DNA from: Euperipatoides rowelli
Lineage: Eukaryota > Onychophora > Udeonychophora > Euonychophora > Peripatopsidae
Assembly: GCA_003024985.2 (NCBI GenBank)
Contig: PXIH01S0040536.1
DNA length: 10,219 bases
Reading direction: 5' to 3' (one strand)
The position numbers were made by a program, and so were the translations under genes. Shown piece after piece: positions 1 to 7,929 of the stretch. Each line of letters opens with the position of its first letter. Positions within the stretch are counted from its first letter, which is position 1. Below the pieces are notes generated by a model. The model saw only the letters and a program-made list of their open reading frames with translations. It searched no databases and had not been told where the DNA came from.

Positions 1-639
1 TATCCCTGTAGGGATCTATACTACCATTAAAGAACTTAAAGATACTATTAATAAAGCTATTAAATCTACTAAATTTGAATTTTAAATTCAACCTTTTAGT
101 TTTAAAACACATATTAGTTGATGCTATACTCAACTCAACCTTAATAGATCTGGAAAAAATAATACTTTTCTAGAATTACAACTCTCACAACATGTATGCA
201 GACTTCTAGGATTTGAAGAAGCTAAAGTACATAAATTTAAAAATATGTCCAATATTGAATTGGTGACTTCATTGATAAACAAAACGTAACTACATATTTC
301 TATAAGGATTTCAAACAGATGAAAATAACAAGTACTTATCCCTGTGATATAAATAGAGGCATGTATAGTTTATTTCTTTATTCAGATGTTATCAACCTAC
401 AAGTAGTAGGTGAAACACATGCTCCATTATTTGTACTATACCCATAAATACTAAAAACCAAAAAATATATGACTAGTAAAAGATTTGATAACCTTAATTA
501 TTTACCTGTACCTTGAAAATTATTTGACACTATAGAATTAGACATCAGAGATTACACAGGAACTCCAATCCTATTCAGTTGCAGAAAAGTTTTATTAAAA
601 TTTCATTTTTGTTTAGTTCATTCACCATATTTTGAATAA
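1..639 (+). pseudogene. Polinton penton-like minor capsid protein, 5'-truncated and broken
   Basis: This is the decayed C-terminal two thirds or so of the minor capsid (penton-like, single jelly-roll) protein of a Polinton/Maverick element, which would form the vertices of the virion. Reading frame 2 carries the first part (2-289, with stops at 83 and near 119), including a run LSQHVCRLLGFEE that matches the family's 'leucine-rich, LLGF' segment. After a frameshift between about 290 and 331, frame 1 continues with YPCDINRGMYSLFLYSDV and then VVGETHAPL, RFDNLNYLPV and FDTIELDIRDYTGTP, the recognisable C-terminal hallmark of this family. In-frame stops lie at 445 and 514, and the natural end appears to be the TAA at 637. 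The N-terminus lies outside the window. Family assignment is by recognition of conserved motifs, not by a search; I am confident about Polinton and fairly confident about the minor capsid. Confidence 0.82.
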
Positions 640-1080
640 TGAATTCCTATTATAGACTATTATGATAGAAATGTTGGTGGTGATGAATTTGATGTATTCT
701 GAGGAAGTTCACTACTGTACAGCTACAGGCTGTGATCTTTTTTCAGTAGTTTATTTAAAAAAGAAGTCCCTCTAGTGAGTAAAGGAGTCAAATACATAAC
801 ACCTAAAATAACTAAAACAGCTACTACATTAAAACCTCATCTTATGACCACAGCAGAAGATGTCACTAGTGTTGTCATGCAAGATGTCAGTCAAAAAATT
901 TCATCACTTATCACCAAACAAGAAGGTGGTAGCAGAAAAATAAAAATAATATATTACTCAACTAAAAAGAATAAAAAGAGGTGTTCATGTTCGGCAGCAT
1001 TATTATTAAAAAGATTTTGTAAGAACCAGAAGAAGAGGGGGAAGAAGAGAAAATCTACAATTCAAAATATATTCTTATAA
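639..1080 (+). pseudogene. Polinton small basic virion protein (pX/pVI-like position), broken
   Basis: A small gene lies between the minor and major capsid genes. Its likely ATG (639-641) overlaps the preceding TAA as TAATG and opens MNSYY in frame 3; a frameshift near 652 moves the rest to frame 1. There YYDRNVGGDEFDVF is followed by stops at 700 and 733, then SFFSSLFKKEVPL and an open stretch to the TAA at 1078. The open part (775-1080, about 101 codons) has no true start of its own; its GTG is internal. The C-terminus is strongly basic (CKNQKKRGKKRKS), as expected for a DNA-binding or membrane-active minor core protein. Polintons carry such a small protein, with an N-terminal glycine-containing patch, next to the capsid genes; the exact role is inferred from position and composition. 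MCP follows 3 nt downstream. Confidence 0.7.
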
Positions 1081-1083
1081 AAA

Positions 1084-2358
1084 ATGTCCTTAATCAATCA
1101 TCAATCCTGTGAATGTGCAAAATCTGAATTGGATCTATTTACCATACCAGGGACGCAATTATTGGTGGAGTATATCCCTATATCTTCACTCACAGCTTCG
1201 GCACCAATCAATTTCCTCATTTCTCCCAGTGGTGAACAAATATAGAATGAAACCATAAAAGACTTTACGTTAAATGCAGAATTGTGAATGGGAAAGGTGA
1301 AGATTTAAAATCCAAATATAATGTAAGCCCGATCAATTTATTACAGTCTTCATTCCTTATTCAATGAAGTTTGTGTGACTATGAGTGATACTATTGTCTC
1401 CCACACCAACCTATGCTACCCCTATCAAGCTCTAATCCAAACATTATTGAATTACGGAAAAGTTGCTATCCCCAGACAACTTTGCCACTGCATTATTTTT
1501 TAAAGATACCACAGGAGACATTGATGCTGTAGATGGTAGTAATTATAGCTTCAAAAAAAGATGTGATTTTTTTAAAAAACAGTAAAAGTGTTGCACTCAT
1601 GGGTCCTATTCATAGGGATATATTTTTACAATCTAAATATTTACTGAATGGAGTGAATATAAAAATACATTTTAATAGAAATGCATTTTGTTTAAAGATG
1701 AATAAAGTGTCTGAAGCATATAAATTTCAAATAGAAGAATGTAAACTATATGTAGGTAAAGTGATTATCTCCCTTGCTCATGCATTATTAAAAACATCAG
1801 CTCAATATCCCATGGACTGTACCATATGTAAAATGATTTCTAATCCGGCAGGCATGCAGAATACAACTCAAAATAATTTATTTTTTGGACAAATTCCTCA
1901 ACATCTAGTTCTAACCTTTTTAGATAATGCAGCTTTCAATAGAGATTATAAAAAGAATCCATATAATTTCCAACATTTAAATTTAAATTTTCTAGCCTTA
2001 TATTTAGATAATGAACAGTATCCCTTTAAACATCTACAATATTAGATTACAATAATAATCAATATCTGAATGCTTACAATATTACTTTCAATAGTACTGG
2101 GAAAATGTTTAAAGATGTTTGAGGTATTATCACTCGTGAAGATTATCCTAGTGGCAACACCCTATACTGCTATGATTTAAGTCCCAACTTAGAAACACAA
2201 AACCATTACTCACTTATCAAGCATGGTGATTTAAGAATAGATAAACAATGTACTATCCCTCTACCACAAACTGTAGTTATAATCATCTACACACAGCCTT
2301 TGAAAATATTTTAGAAATCAATCATAAAATAAAAGTTATTTATGGCTATACCAGTTAA
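1084..2358 (+). pseudogene. Polinton double jelly-roll major capsid protein, frameshifted
   Basis: This is the hexon-like major capsid protein, the main shell subunit of the predicted Polinton virion. It starts with ATG 1084, 3 nt after the previous stop. The N-terminal motif CAKSELDLFTIPGTQ, then PISSLTASAPINFLISPSG, is diagnostic. Frames alternate: frame 1 to about 1278 (TAG at 1243), frame 3 to 1365 (NGKGEDLKSKYNVSPINLL), frame 1 to about 1460 (SHTNLCYPYQALIQTLLNYG), frame 2 to about 1550, frame 3 for the longest open stretch (1533-2045, containing ALMGPIHRDIFLQSKYLLNG), frame 2 to about 2295 (TGA at 2120), and frame 1 to the TAA at 2356. That is at least six frameshifts and two in-frame stops over roughly 424 codons, so the gene is dead. 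Both jelly-roll halves appear represented, with no large deletion evident. Confidence 0.88.
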
Positions 2359-2751
2359 AATCATGGATAATCTAGAGATTGATAAAATTTTACAAGAAGC
2401 TACTTATACTTTATCTCAATTCCATGGTGTTTTTACCAGAGATCAACTTCCAACAAAACCTATTTGTGGGAACTACATCCTGAATACTGATCCTTCTACC
2501 TACCCTGGAGAACATTTACTAGCTGTATACTGTGCTACAGAGCAAATAGAATACTTTGATTCCTACGGGGTCAACCATAAACAACTGAAGATATAACAAA
2601 CTTTTTAAAAACATTTAATTTACCTATTAATTTCAATAATTAACTCATCCAAGTATTAAGCATTATGTATGACCAGTATTGCATCTTATATCTTCTAAAC
2701 TGATGCAGAGGATGGAGTATGATAGAAATTTTAAATGTATTTGGAAAATAA
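2342..2751 (+). pseudogene. Polinton adenovirus-type cysteine protease, broken
   Basis: This is the maturation protease that would cleave virion proteins. ATG 2342 overlaps the MCP end; ATG 2363 (MDNLEIDKIL), 4 nt after the MCP stop, is the better start. HGVFTRDQLP, then NTDPSTYPGEHLLAVY and IEYFDSYG, give the substrate-cleft segment, the catalytic His (GEH) and the acidic residue (FDSYG) of the adenain fold. Frame 2 ends at a stop at 2594. Frame 1 carries on from about 2584 (DITNFLKTFNLP), with stops at 2641 and 2701 and the C-terminal MYDQYCILYLLN and CRGWSMIEILNVFG up to TAA 2749. The first Cys of the usual C-G-x-Y-C active-site motif seems replaced by Tyr (TAT, 2668), so the enzyme looks inactive even apart from its breaks. 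Length of about 130 residues is normal to slightly short. Confidence 0.87.
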
Positions 2752-2834
2752 TATAACATATTGATATGTTTATAAATTTACATAAACAGACATTTTAATT
2801 TACAAGAACCTTTAATGGAAATATTTTAATCATG

Positions 2835-2874
2835 AATAAAAAAAAAATTGTTTAAAAATCTGTATGTTTTTATT
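2835..2874. promoter_or_regulatory. Convergent poly(A) signals after the virion genes
   Basis: AATAAA at 2835-2840 (+) lies about 85 nt after the protease stop and could end the virion transcripts. TTTATT at 2869-2874 and again at 2919-2924 is AATAAA on the minus strand, as would be expected if an opposing Polinton gene block once ended here. In such AT-rich DNA the hexamer is common by chance, so this is only suggestive. No minus-strand Polinton gene is recognisable to the right. Confidence 0.3.
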
Positions 2875-2965
2875 TTACATGAAATTATACATGACACTTT
2901 TTTACATTTAAAAACTTATTTATTCAAAAAGAGTTTACATTATTTTAACCTATAGTTTCCTGAAG

Positions 2966-2980
2966 CCTTTTCTAAGACTT
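2966..2980. repeat. Target-site duplication, left copy (15 bp)
   Basis: The 15-mer CCTTTTCTAAGACTT is repeated exactly at 3388-3402. The two copies bracket a segment that begins, on this side, with a T-run, which is the layout of a minus-strand retroposition. Confidence 0.7.
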
Positions 2981-3387
2981 TTTTTTTGGCTTGTTATTTG
3001 ACAACAACCACCTTACAGCTGAGGCAAATTTTCTCGATGAGAAACTATTTACACTTACAAACAATACACACATATATATTTTTACAATATTTACAATGTT
3101 ACTCAATATTTAGAATTTTACTACTATCTGACGATTAGACATTCATGCAAAGGTTCAGACGTAATATGCTTGTGTTTCGTATCTTCAGAAATTTGTATCT
3201 TTAGATAGCAAAGTCCGAAAATCGTGCTGACTGGTTGAATAGTACCCCATACTCCCTGCCATTCACAAAGAAAGACAAATTGGAGTTGTATTTTGGGGTC
3301 AGATAGCATGAGCCATGAAGCCTAGTTGCTGCTCTCACCAAGAATATGAAGCAGTGCATCTCAACCCTTGCACCACTGTCCCTTTGC
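2981..3387 (-). mobile_element. Retroposed copy with poly(A) tail (processed pseudogene or SINE)
   Basis: A 407-bp insertion is flanked by an exact 15-bp direct repeat. Its left end is a run of T (about 2979-2987), which is a poly(A) tail on the minus strand, so the copy reads from 3387 down to 2981. It is less AT-rich than its surroundings in the 3124-3387 part. On the minus strand an open frame of 61 codons (3309-3124, MLSDPKIQLQFVFLCEWQG at its start) lies inside; I recognise no protein family in it, and the rest could be 3' untranslated sequence. No A or B box is apparent, so a retrocopied mRNA 3' end is more likely than a tRNA-derived SINE. The flanks suggest insertion into DNA just downstream of the Polinton protease. 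Confidence 0.6.
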
Positions 3388-3402
3388 CCTTTTCTAAGAC
3401 TT
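3388..3402. repeat. Target-site duplication, right copy (15 bp)
   Basis: This is an exact copy of the 15-mer at 2966-2980. Read on the minus strand, the site preceding it is AT followed by AAGTC, a loose match to the TT/AAAA preference of L1-type endonucleases. Confidence 0.7.
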
Positions 3403-3429
3403 ATATCCCTCCAGCCTGGACATATTTTA

Positions 3430-3855
3430 GTTCAACTTTGACATTTCCGACTAAAAGTCTTAAAAGCAAACTGTGTCTTTATTTTAGGAGATAAGTGTAT
3501 AAAACTATACATTTTCTGAAACATTATTAAATTTGATTTAAGTCTGTATTTTTAGATTAAATATATCTTTTAGCAGTTGGTACTTATGATAATTTAAGTT
3601 TAAGTAGAAAAAATAGAAAATCTATTTTTAAAAAAAACATGCAGTTTTAATTAAAAAATTTGCTATTAAAACAATATTATTATAAAAACATTAGTAGAAT
3701 ATTAAATTACATCTTATTACCTTTAAAATAAGCCATAACATATTACTGTATGCCCAACATAAGCTTAGTTATGATCATTTTAAAAAAATATGAACTTTTT
3801 ACAAAAAAAAAAAAAACAATTTTGATTAGTTTCCAGAAAGAACACATTAAAAGCA
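3430..3855. repeat. AT-rich tandem duplication, copy 1
   Basis: The segment containing TCTTTATT, ATTAAATTTG, CTATTAAAAC, ACATCTTATT, CTTTAAAATAA, CCATAA, CATAAGCTTA and TTATGATCATTT recurs in the same order about 381-387 bp further on. Anchors: ATTAAATT 3526 versus 3913, CTATTAAAAC 3663 versus 4044, AAGCTTA 3761 versus 4144, ATGATCATTT 3771 versus 4154. The copies have diverged by substitutions and small indels. No open frame is shared, so the duplicated unit is non-coding. Confidence 0.75.
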
Positions 3856-4180
3856 TCCTGTGACTTTATTATTCACAATTCTGCATCAAACTATATACTT
3901 TTTAAAAACCTTATTAAATTTGCTCTAAAACTGTGTTTTCAGATTCAATTTATATGTAAGTATATTGAAAATATCAAAGATTGACCTTTATGAAAAAAAA
4001 TTCGATTTTTTAAACAAACATTCAAGTTTGATTAAAAATTTTACTATTAAAACATTATATTGTTATAAAAACATTATTATAATATTAAAATACATCTTAT
4101 TGTCTTTAAAATAATCCATAATATATTGTTGTATGACAAACATAAGCTTATTTATGATCATTTAAAAAAAAAGAATTATC
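3856..4180. repeat. AT-rich tandem duplication, copy 2
   Basis: Second copy of the unit that begins near 3430, in the same orientation and directly adjacent. Similarity is best from about 3913 to 4172 and fades into poly(A)-rich sequence after that. The stretch 4180-4370 has only AT-rich sequence, and I see nothing else in it. Confidence 0.7.
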
Positions 4181-4377
4181 AATTTACAGTTCAATCAAAA
4201 AAAAAATTAACTTTAGAAAAAATAAACCTTTGTTTGTTGTTTTTCATTAAAATCAGTTCGAATATATATTTTGCCATAACATTATAATAGAAAAAATATA
4301 TAATGTAAAGACAAATCCAAAATGTACATTATAATTTGTAAATTACAAGTTTTTTTTTAAAAAAAAACAGTAGTATA

Positions 4378-4630
4378 GGGGGTGAGGGATGGATAAGAGG
4401 TAGAAGAAAAGGGAGAGGGGTGGGGATGAGAGGGAGAGAAGGGGGCAAGGGAAATAAAGGGAGTGAGTGGAGGAGTGAGAAGGGGGGGATAGAGAAGAGG
4501 AAGGGACAAAATATTTTCTGTTATTTGTAGGATAAGAATTTTCATTTTTTTAAATGGATGGGAGGTAGAAGAGAAGTGAGATGGGTAGGAAAGAAAGGGA
4601 GAGAAGGGGGGAAAGGGAAATAAAGTGAAA
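4378..4630. repeat. Duplicated homopurine (G/A) tract
   Basis: The plus strand is almost pure purine at 4378-4508 and again at 4556-4625, separated by about 45 bp of mixed AT-rich sequence. The two blocks are related: AGGTAGAAGA recurs at 4398 and 4563, and GGGAGAGAAGGGGG recurs at 4432 and 4597, both 165 bp apart, each followed by AAGGGAAATAAAG. Such polypurine mirror-like tracts can form triplex (H-DNA). The long minus-strand open frame across 4731-4357 is an artefact of this composition, because homopyrimidine codons avoid stops. Confidence 0.8.
4411..4434 (+). other. G-quadruplex-type motif
   Basis: Four runs of at least three G separated by loops AGA, T and ATGAGA satisfy the usual G3+N1-7 pattern. 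It lies within the first homopurine block. This is a pattern match only; folding is not shown. Confidence 0.55.
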
Positions 4631-4639
4631 TGTGTGTGT

Positions 4640-5470
4640 GCAAAATAAATCAGACTAAAATCCATCTTGAGTTGGTAACTGAAGTTCCAGATATCGGTCA
4701 ATATGGTCGATATACTGTTATGGAAATACACCCTGTCTTAAAAAATGTCTATGTGTAGCCTTGTCGGGAAATTTTTCATTGTGACTACAAACTCTGTGGG
4801 TTCTAATCTTTGGGCTAAGCTAGCTAATCTGGAAGATAGGAATCGGTAACTGTCTAAAATTCACAAAGTAACTTTTTTCTCTCCATCTGTCACTACATTT
4901 TTAAAATAACTTTCAAGCAAGCGTGCTGAATTTTATAACAAATTCATTTTTTTATAAATTGTGTCTATGTGTATGGTCTTGTGGATTTACTTCTGCCTTC
5001 TATTCATAAAACTAACACCCCACTACAATTTTTACCATGCACATAGCCCATTTTATAGTTATTTTTTAGAATTATATGTAAAAATACATCCTGACATAAA
5101 TTTTACACATGCACCCGCTGTGGAATACTATTGAAATACAGGTAACATAATACAAATATTATAAAACATTTAGGAATAAATTTGAAATCAGAATTTAATG
5201 AAGATTTCAGAAATCAAAACCAACATTTAGAAAAAAATCCTAAAAAAAAAATCTGCTTGTTGGAATTTTTTTTTCTTTATATATTAAAATTCACTTTTTT
5301 CTATCATGATTTCTTCTAGCATAGGCAGCTGGAGTAATTCTGGTCCTCTTGATAACAGCAGGCTGGATGAGGAGCAACAAGTGATTTTTTAGTTATTTCT
5401 TGGTTTATTTATACAATTCTGATTTAACTGGCAGATTCAGAAGAACAAAAAAAGGATATAGAGATAAAAA
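4640..5470. other. AT-rich intergenic stretch, nothing recognised
   Basis: Both strands are closed in all frames beyond short runs. I find no conserved protein motif, RNA gene or convincing repeat. Slightly less AT-rich islands occur at 4745-4880 and 5315-5380; they may be pieces of unidentified old transposons. Confidence 0.5.
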
Positions 5471-5477
5471 TATTAAC

Positions 5478-5690
5478 CAATAACAATAGCTTGATTTTAG
5501 CCATTGAAATGCTCTCCCTCCTTTTTTTAAAGCTTCAAATATTCACAGATTTTTTGGACCAATCAGAGATCGGTATGTGTTTACATCAAATAAGAAAACA
5601 GTTTTTTTTTTAATTTCACTTGATTCAAATTAGCATTCATATCTAAATTGCTGTATATATATAGAGTAGAATACAGCCGTCTGGTAGGTT
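5478..5690 (+). promoter_or_regulatory. CCAAT/TATA promoter-like stretch
   Basis: CCAAT boxes occur at 5478 (AACCAATAAC) and 5559 (GGACCAATCAGAGA), followed about 95 bp later by a TATA-like run (5654-5663) and, some 25-30 bp downstream of it, a GC-containing patch near 5678-5690. The arrangement resembles a pol II promoter of the CCAAT-plus-TATA type seen at histone and other strong genes. No coding sequence follows, so it may be a relict or chance in AT-rich DNA. Confidence 0.25.
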
Positions 5691-5731
5691 AGTAAATACT
5701 TTGCATTAAAAACATATAAACTAAATAAAAA

Positions 5732-5732
5732 N
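5732..5732. other. Ambiguous base
   Basis: A single n lies between an A-run and a T-run, most likely an unresolved homopolymer in the assembly. The surrounding 5700-6160 is AT-rich and shows no gene or clear repeat. Confidence 0.9.
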
Positions 5733-6170
5733 TTTTTTTTTTATTATTAAAATGAAAATTGTAATTTTGTTTTAAGTATAAACTATAAAATTATTATTTT
5801 AATGTGCAATTTACTGTATATGTCTTATCGCTAAAGTGTTTTGAATTAATGAGTATGTTATTAGTTTCTATCTTTCTGTCACCATATCTTCTCTTTATTT
5901 ATATGAATCATGGGTACTTTTATAAATATTAGTCTGATTCTATTAAACTAGCTGTAATGTATTAAAAAAATATCAATATGTGAGTAGGATTCCGCTAACT
6001 ATTGTGAGTCTGAATCACTGAACTGAATCTCCGACCTGAACTTTTCCTCTCAGCCGCTACTTTGCTGCTCAATGTGTGTAATGTTCATCTACTGTCTCTC
6101 ACAATTTAATTATTGCTACTCTCCAATCTTCTTGTAAATTTATATGCCAACTAATATTATTATTCTGAAT

Positions 6171-6215
6171 CTAAATATCCCATCAAATTTAATAAGACTG
6201 TACTATAAATGAATA
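6171..6215. repeat. Direct repeat, copy 1 (about 45 bp)
   Basis: TATTCTGAATCTAAATATCC followed by CAAATTTA and TGTA recurs at 6355 with few differences, an offset of 184 bp. Together with a shared CAGTTAGCA (6251 and 6340) it suggests an old local duplication with rearrangement. No coding frame is associated. Confidence 0.6.
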
Positions 6216-6354
6216 AACACAATATCAAATGTCACTCACAAAACATTTGCAGTTAGCATCCATTACCTGCTGTATATGGATTTCATGTTTGATCTCATAA
6301 GTCGAGTCCTAATACACCTATCTATCTGTATATTTATACAGTTAGCACTGAGGG

Positions 6355-6399
6355 TATTCTGAATCTAAATATCCCCTCAAATTTATTAGGAGTGTATTA
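6355..6399. repeat. Direct repeat, copy 2 (about 45 bp)
   Basis: Partner of the repeat at 6171, in the same orientation. The flanking sequence up to 6470 shows nothing else that I can identify. Confidence 0.6.
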
Positions 6400-6473
6400 A
6401 AAATTGATATGGCTGCTTATGTGATTAGGCTAGGGTATTAGAAAATTATTGATCCACTTTAGCATCCACATCC

Positions 6474-6690
6474 GATAAGTTACAATCTTATAATTGCATA
6501 CACATATTCTAGAACTCTATTATAATTTAAATATTAAAGCACAACATGATTGGATGATTTTTAAAAATTTTGTTTTTTTGGTGGTCCATGGTAGTCACCC
6601 TTGATAAGTTACAATCTTCTAATTTCAAATATTCTACACCTCTATGCCAAAACAAATATCAAAGTATGTAATTGGATGATTTTTAATTTT
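6474..6690. repeat. Tandem duplication of about 125 bp, two copies
   Basis: GATAAGTTACAATCTT occurs at 6474 and 6603, and ATTGGATGATTTTTAA occurs at 6549 and 6671, in the same order, so a unit of roughly 122-129 bp is present twice. Between these anchors both copies also share a weak TATTCTA(G/C)A motif. Open frames here are fortuitous. Confidence 0.65.
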
Positions 6691-6771
6691 TCAATTTTTT
6701 TTTTTTTTAATTTTTTAAAAACATATTTTTTTAGTTTTTCGTGCAACAGGTCTGCACATACAAAATGTCCA

Positions 6772-6935
6772 CCAACTGCATTTTGAATAAATTATAATTT
6801 TCATCCAAGACGGCTGACTTCTGGGTCCACCATTTTGAATAAATTAAAAAAAAAAAAAAACATTTTTTTTTTTAAATATTTTTCAAGATAGTCACTATTT
6901 TTTCCACCATTTTGTCTACCATTTTGAATAAACTA
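6772..6935. repeat. Short interspersed motif CCA(C)CATTTTGAATAAA, three copies
   Basis: The motif appears at 6772-6794 (CCAACTGCATTTTGAATAAA), 6827-6846 and 6916-6935, each followed by an A/T-rich run. The CCATTTTG core is the same as in the array further right, so this is probably its degenerate left edge, interrupted by homopolymer expansion. Confidence 0.55.
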
Positions 6936-6994
6936 AAAACATATTTTTTTTTGAAAATATGGTCTGTTATTTGCACATCATTATGCACATCCTA

Positions 6995-7735
6995 TGATGC
7001 ACATCTGGTTCACCATCTTGGATTTTGCAATGTATTATGAATAGGTGTTCTAGGAACTCAAATAGCCAACATATTTGATTTTGCAATGCAATATGGGAGC
7101 TGTCCTAGAACCTAAGACAATAAAACAGGAACCGGAAGTCAATCATATTAGATTGCAATGCATTTTTGTAGCTGTGCTAGAACATAAGACAATAAACATG
7201 AATCGGATGTTGGCCATCTTGGATCACAATGGTAGCTGTCCTAGAATTCAGACAATAGATCAGGAAGTCAGTCATCTTGAATTTTGCAGTGCATTATGGT
7301 AGCTGTCCTAGAATTCAGACATTAGAACAGGAACAGAAGTTGGCATCTTGGATTACGTCAATTCCAGTGATAAAAAGCCATTATAACTTTAGATAACATG
7401 AAACATAAGTCGACCATCTTGGATTTTTGCAATGCAAAATCAAAGCTGTCTATAAGTCAAACAATAGAACAGGAAGTTGGCCATCTTGGATTATGTCACT
7501 TTTGGTGGTAAAAAGCCCTTATACCCTTAAGAAACAGGAACCGAAAGTCGGTCATTTTGGATTTTTAAATGCATTATTGGTAGATATATATCCCATAATG
7601 CATCATAATATGTCATTTCCAGTAAAATGATGTAATTCCCGGTGGGAAAAAAATAGAAACCGGAAGTCGACCATTTTGGATTTTGACAGGAACTGAAAGT
7701 GACCTTTGTCCTAGGACCGGAATGACCAAACCTGA
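6995..7735. repeat. Tandem array of diverged 64-72 bp units (satellite or transposon array)
   Basis: Units share a core of the form GGAAGT-x-GGCCATCTTGGATT, then TTTTGCAATGCATTATGG, then GCTGTCCTAGAA and a GACAATA-AACAGGAACC spacer. The TGTCCTAGAA-type anchor occurs at 7101, 7173, 7237, 7303 and, degenerate, 7446, giving spacings of 72, 64, 66 and 143 (two units). A second unit type has GGTGGTAAAAAGCC(C/A)TTATA in place of the CTGTCCTAGAA part (7364, 7501, and degenerate near 7640), recurring every 137 or so. About nine or ten units can be counted. Short open frames inside (7075-7302 and 7427-7630) are by-products of the repeat and carry no protein signal. I do not recognise the family name. 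Confidence 0.75.
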
Positions 7736-7822
7736 AGTGTCTTAAAAAAATATATATACTCTACTTACTATTTAAAACTGAGAGAAGAACAAAGAAACCT
7801 CATAATGCTGGGAAATTGAATA

Positions 7823-7830
7823 TATAATGT
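7823..7830. repeat. SINE target-site duplication, left copy (8 bp)
   Basis: TATAATGT immediately precedes the T-run and is repeated at 8223-8230 on the other side of the SINE. It is short and AT-rich, so chance cannot be excluded, but both copies sit exactly at the element's ends. Confidence 0.5.
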
Positions 7831-7929
7831 TTTTTTTTTTTTTTGTTTTTTTTTTTAAAAAAATAAATGTCCTCTCCAAGAGGAGAAGAAATGTATTTTT
7901 TTGGATAATTAAATTGAACTTATAATTGA

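Noticed and set aside
3124-3309. 61-codon minus-strand open frame as an independent gene
   Set aside because: It lies inside the retroposed copy and shows no family motif; kept only as part of that insertion.
2940-3440. A minus-strand Polinton gene ending near 2945, interrupted by the retroposed copy
   Set aside because: Removing the insertion gives a short readable minus-strand run, but it contains a stop and no motif I recognise, so it cannot be supported.
4357-4731. 124-codon minus-strand open frame rich in Pro, Ser, Phe and Leu
   Set aside because: It is the translation of a homopurine/homopyrimidine tract, where stops are rare by composition; no domain or start context.
4715-5104. A mariner-like element bounded by ATACACCCTG and ATACATCCTG
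   Set aside because: The two motifs are in the same orientation and only about 10 bp long, so they are not terminal inverted repeats.
6001-6105. Inverted repeat ATTGTGAG / CTCACAAT as transposon ends
   Set aside because: Eight bases only, no target duplication and no supporting internal structure.
6601-6786. 61-codon plus-strand open frame
   Set aside because: Low-complexity Phe/Asn-rich translation of AT-rich duplicated DNA.
7075-7630. Two plus-strand open frames (75 and 67 codons) as genes
   Set aside because: They follow the tandem repeat units and encode only repeat-derived sequence.
6995-7735. CRISPR array
   Set aside because: Units are diverged and contiguous without unique spacers, in an animal-type genome.
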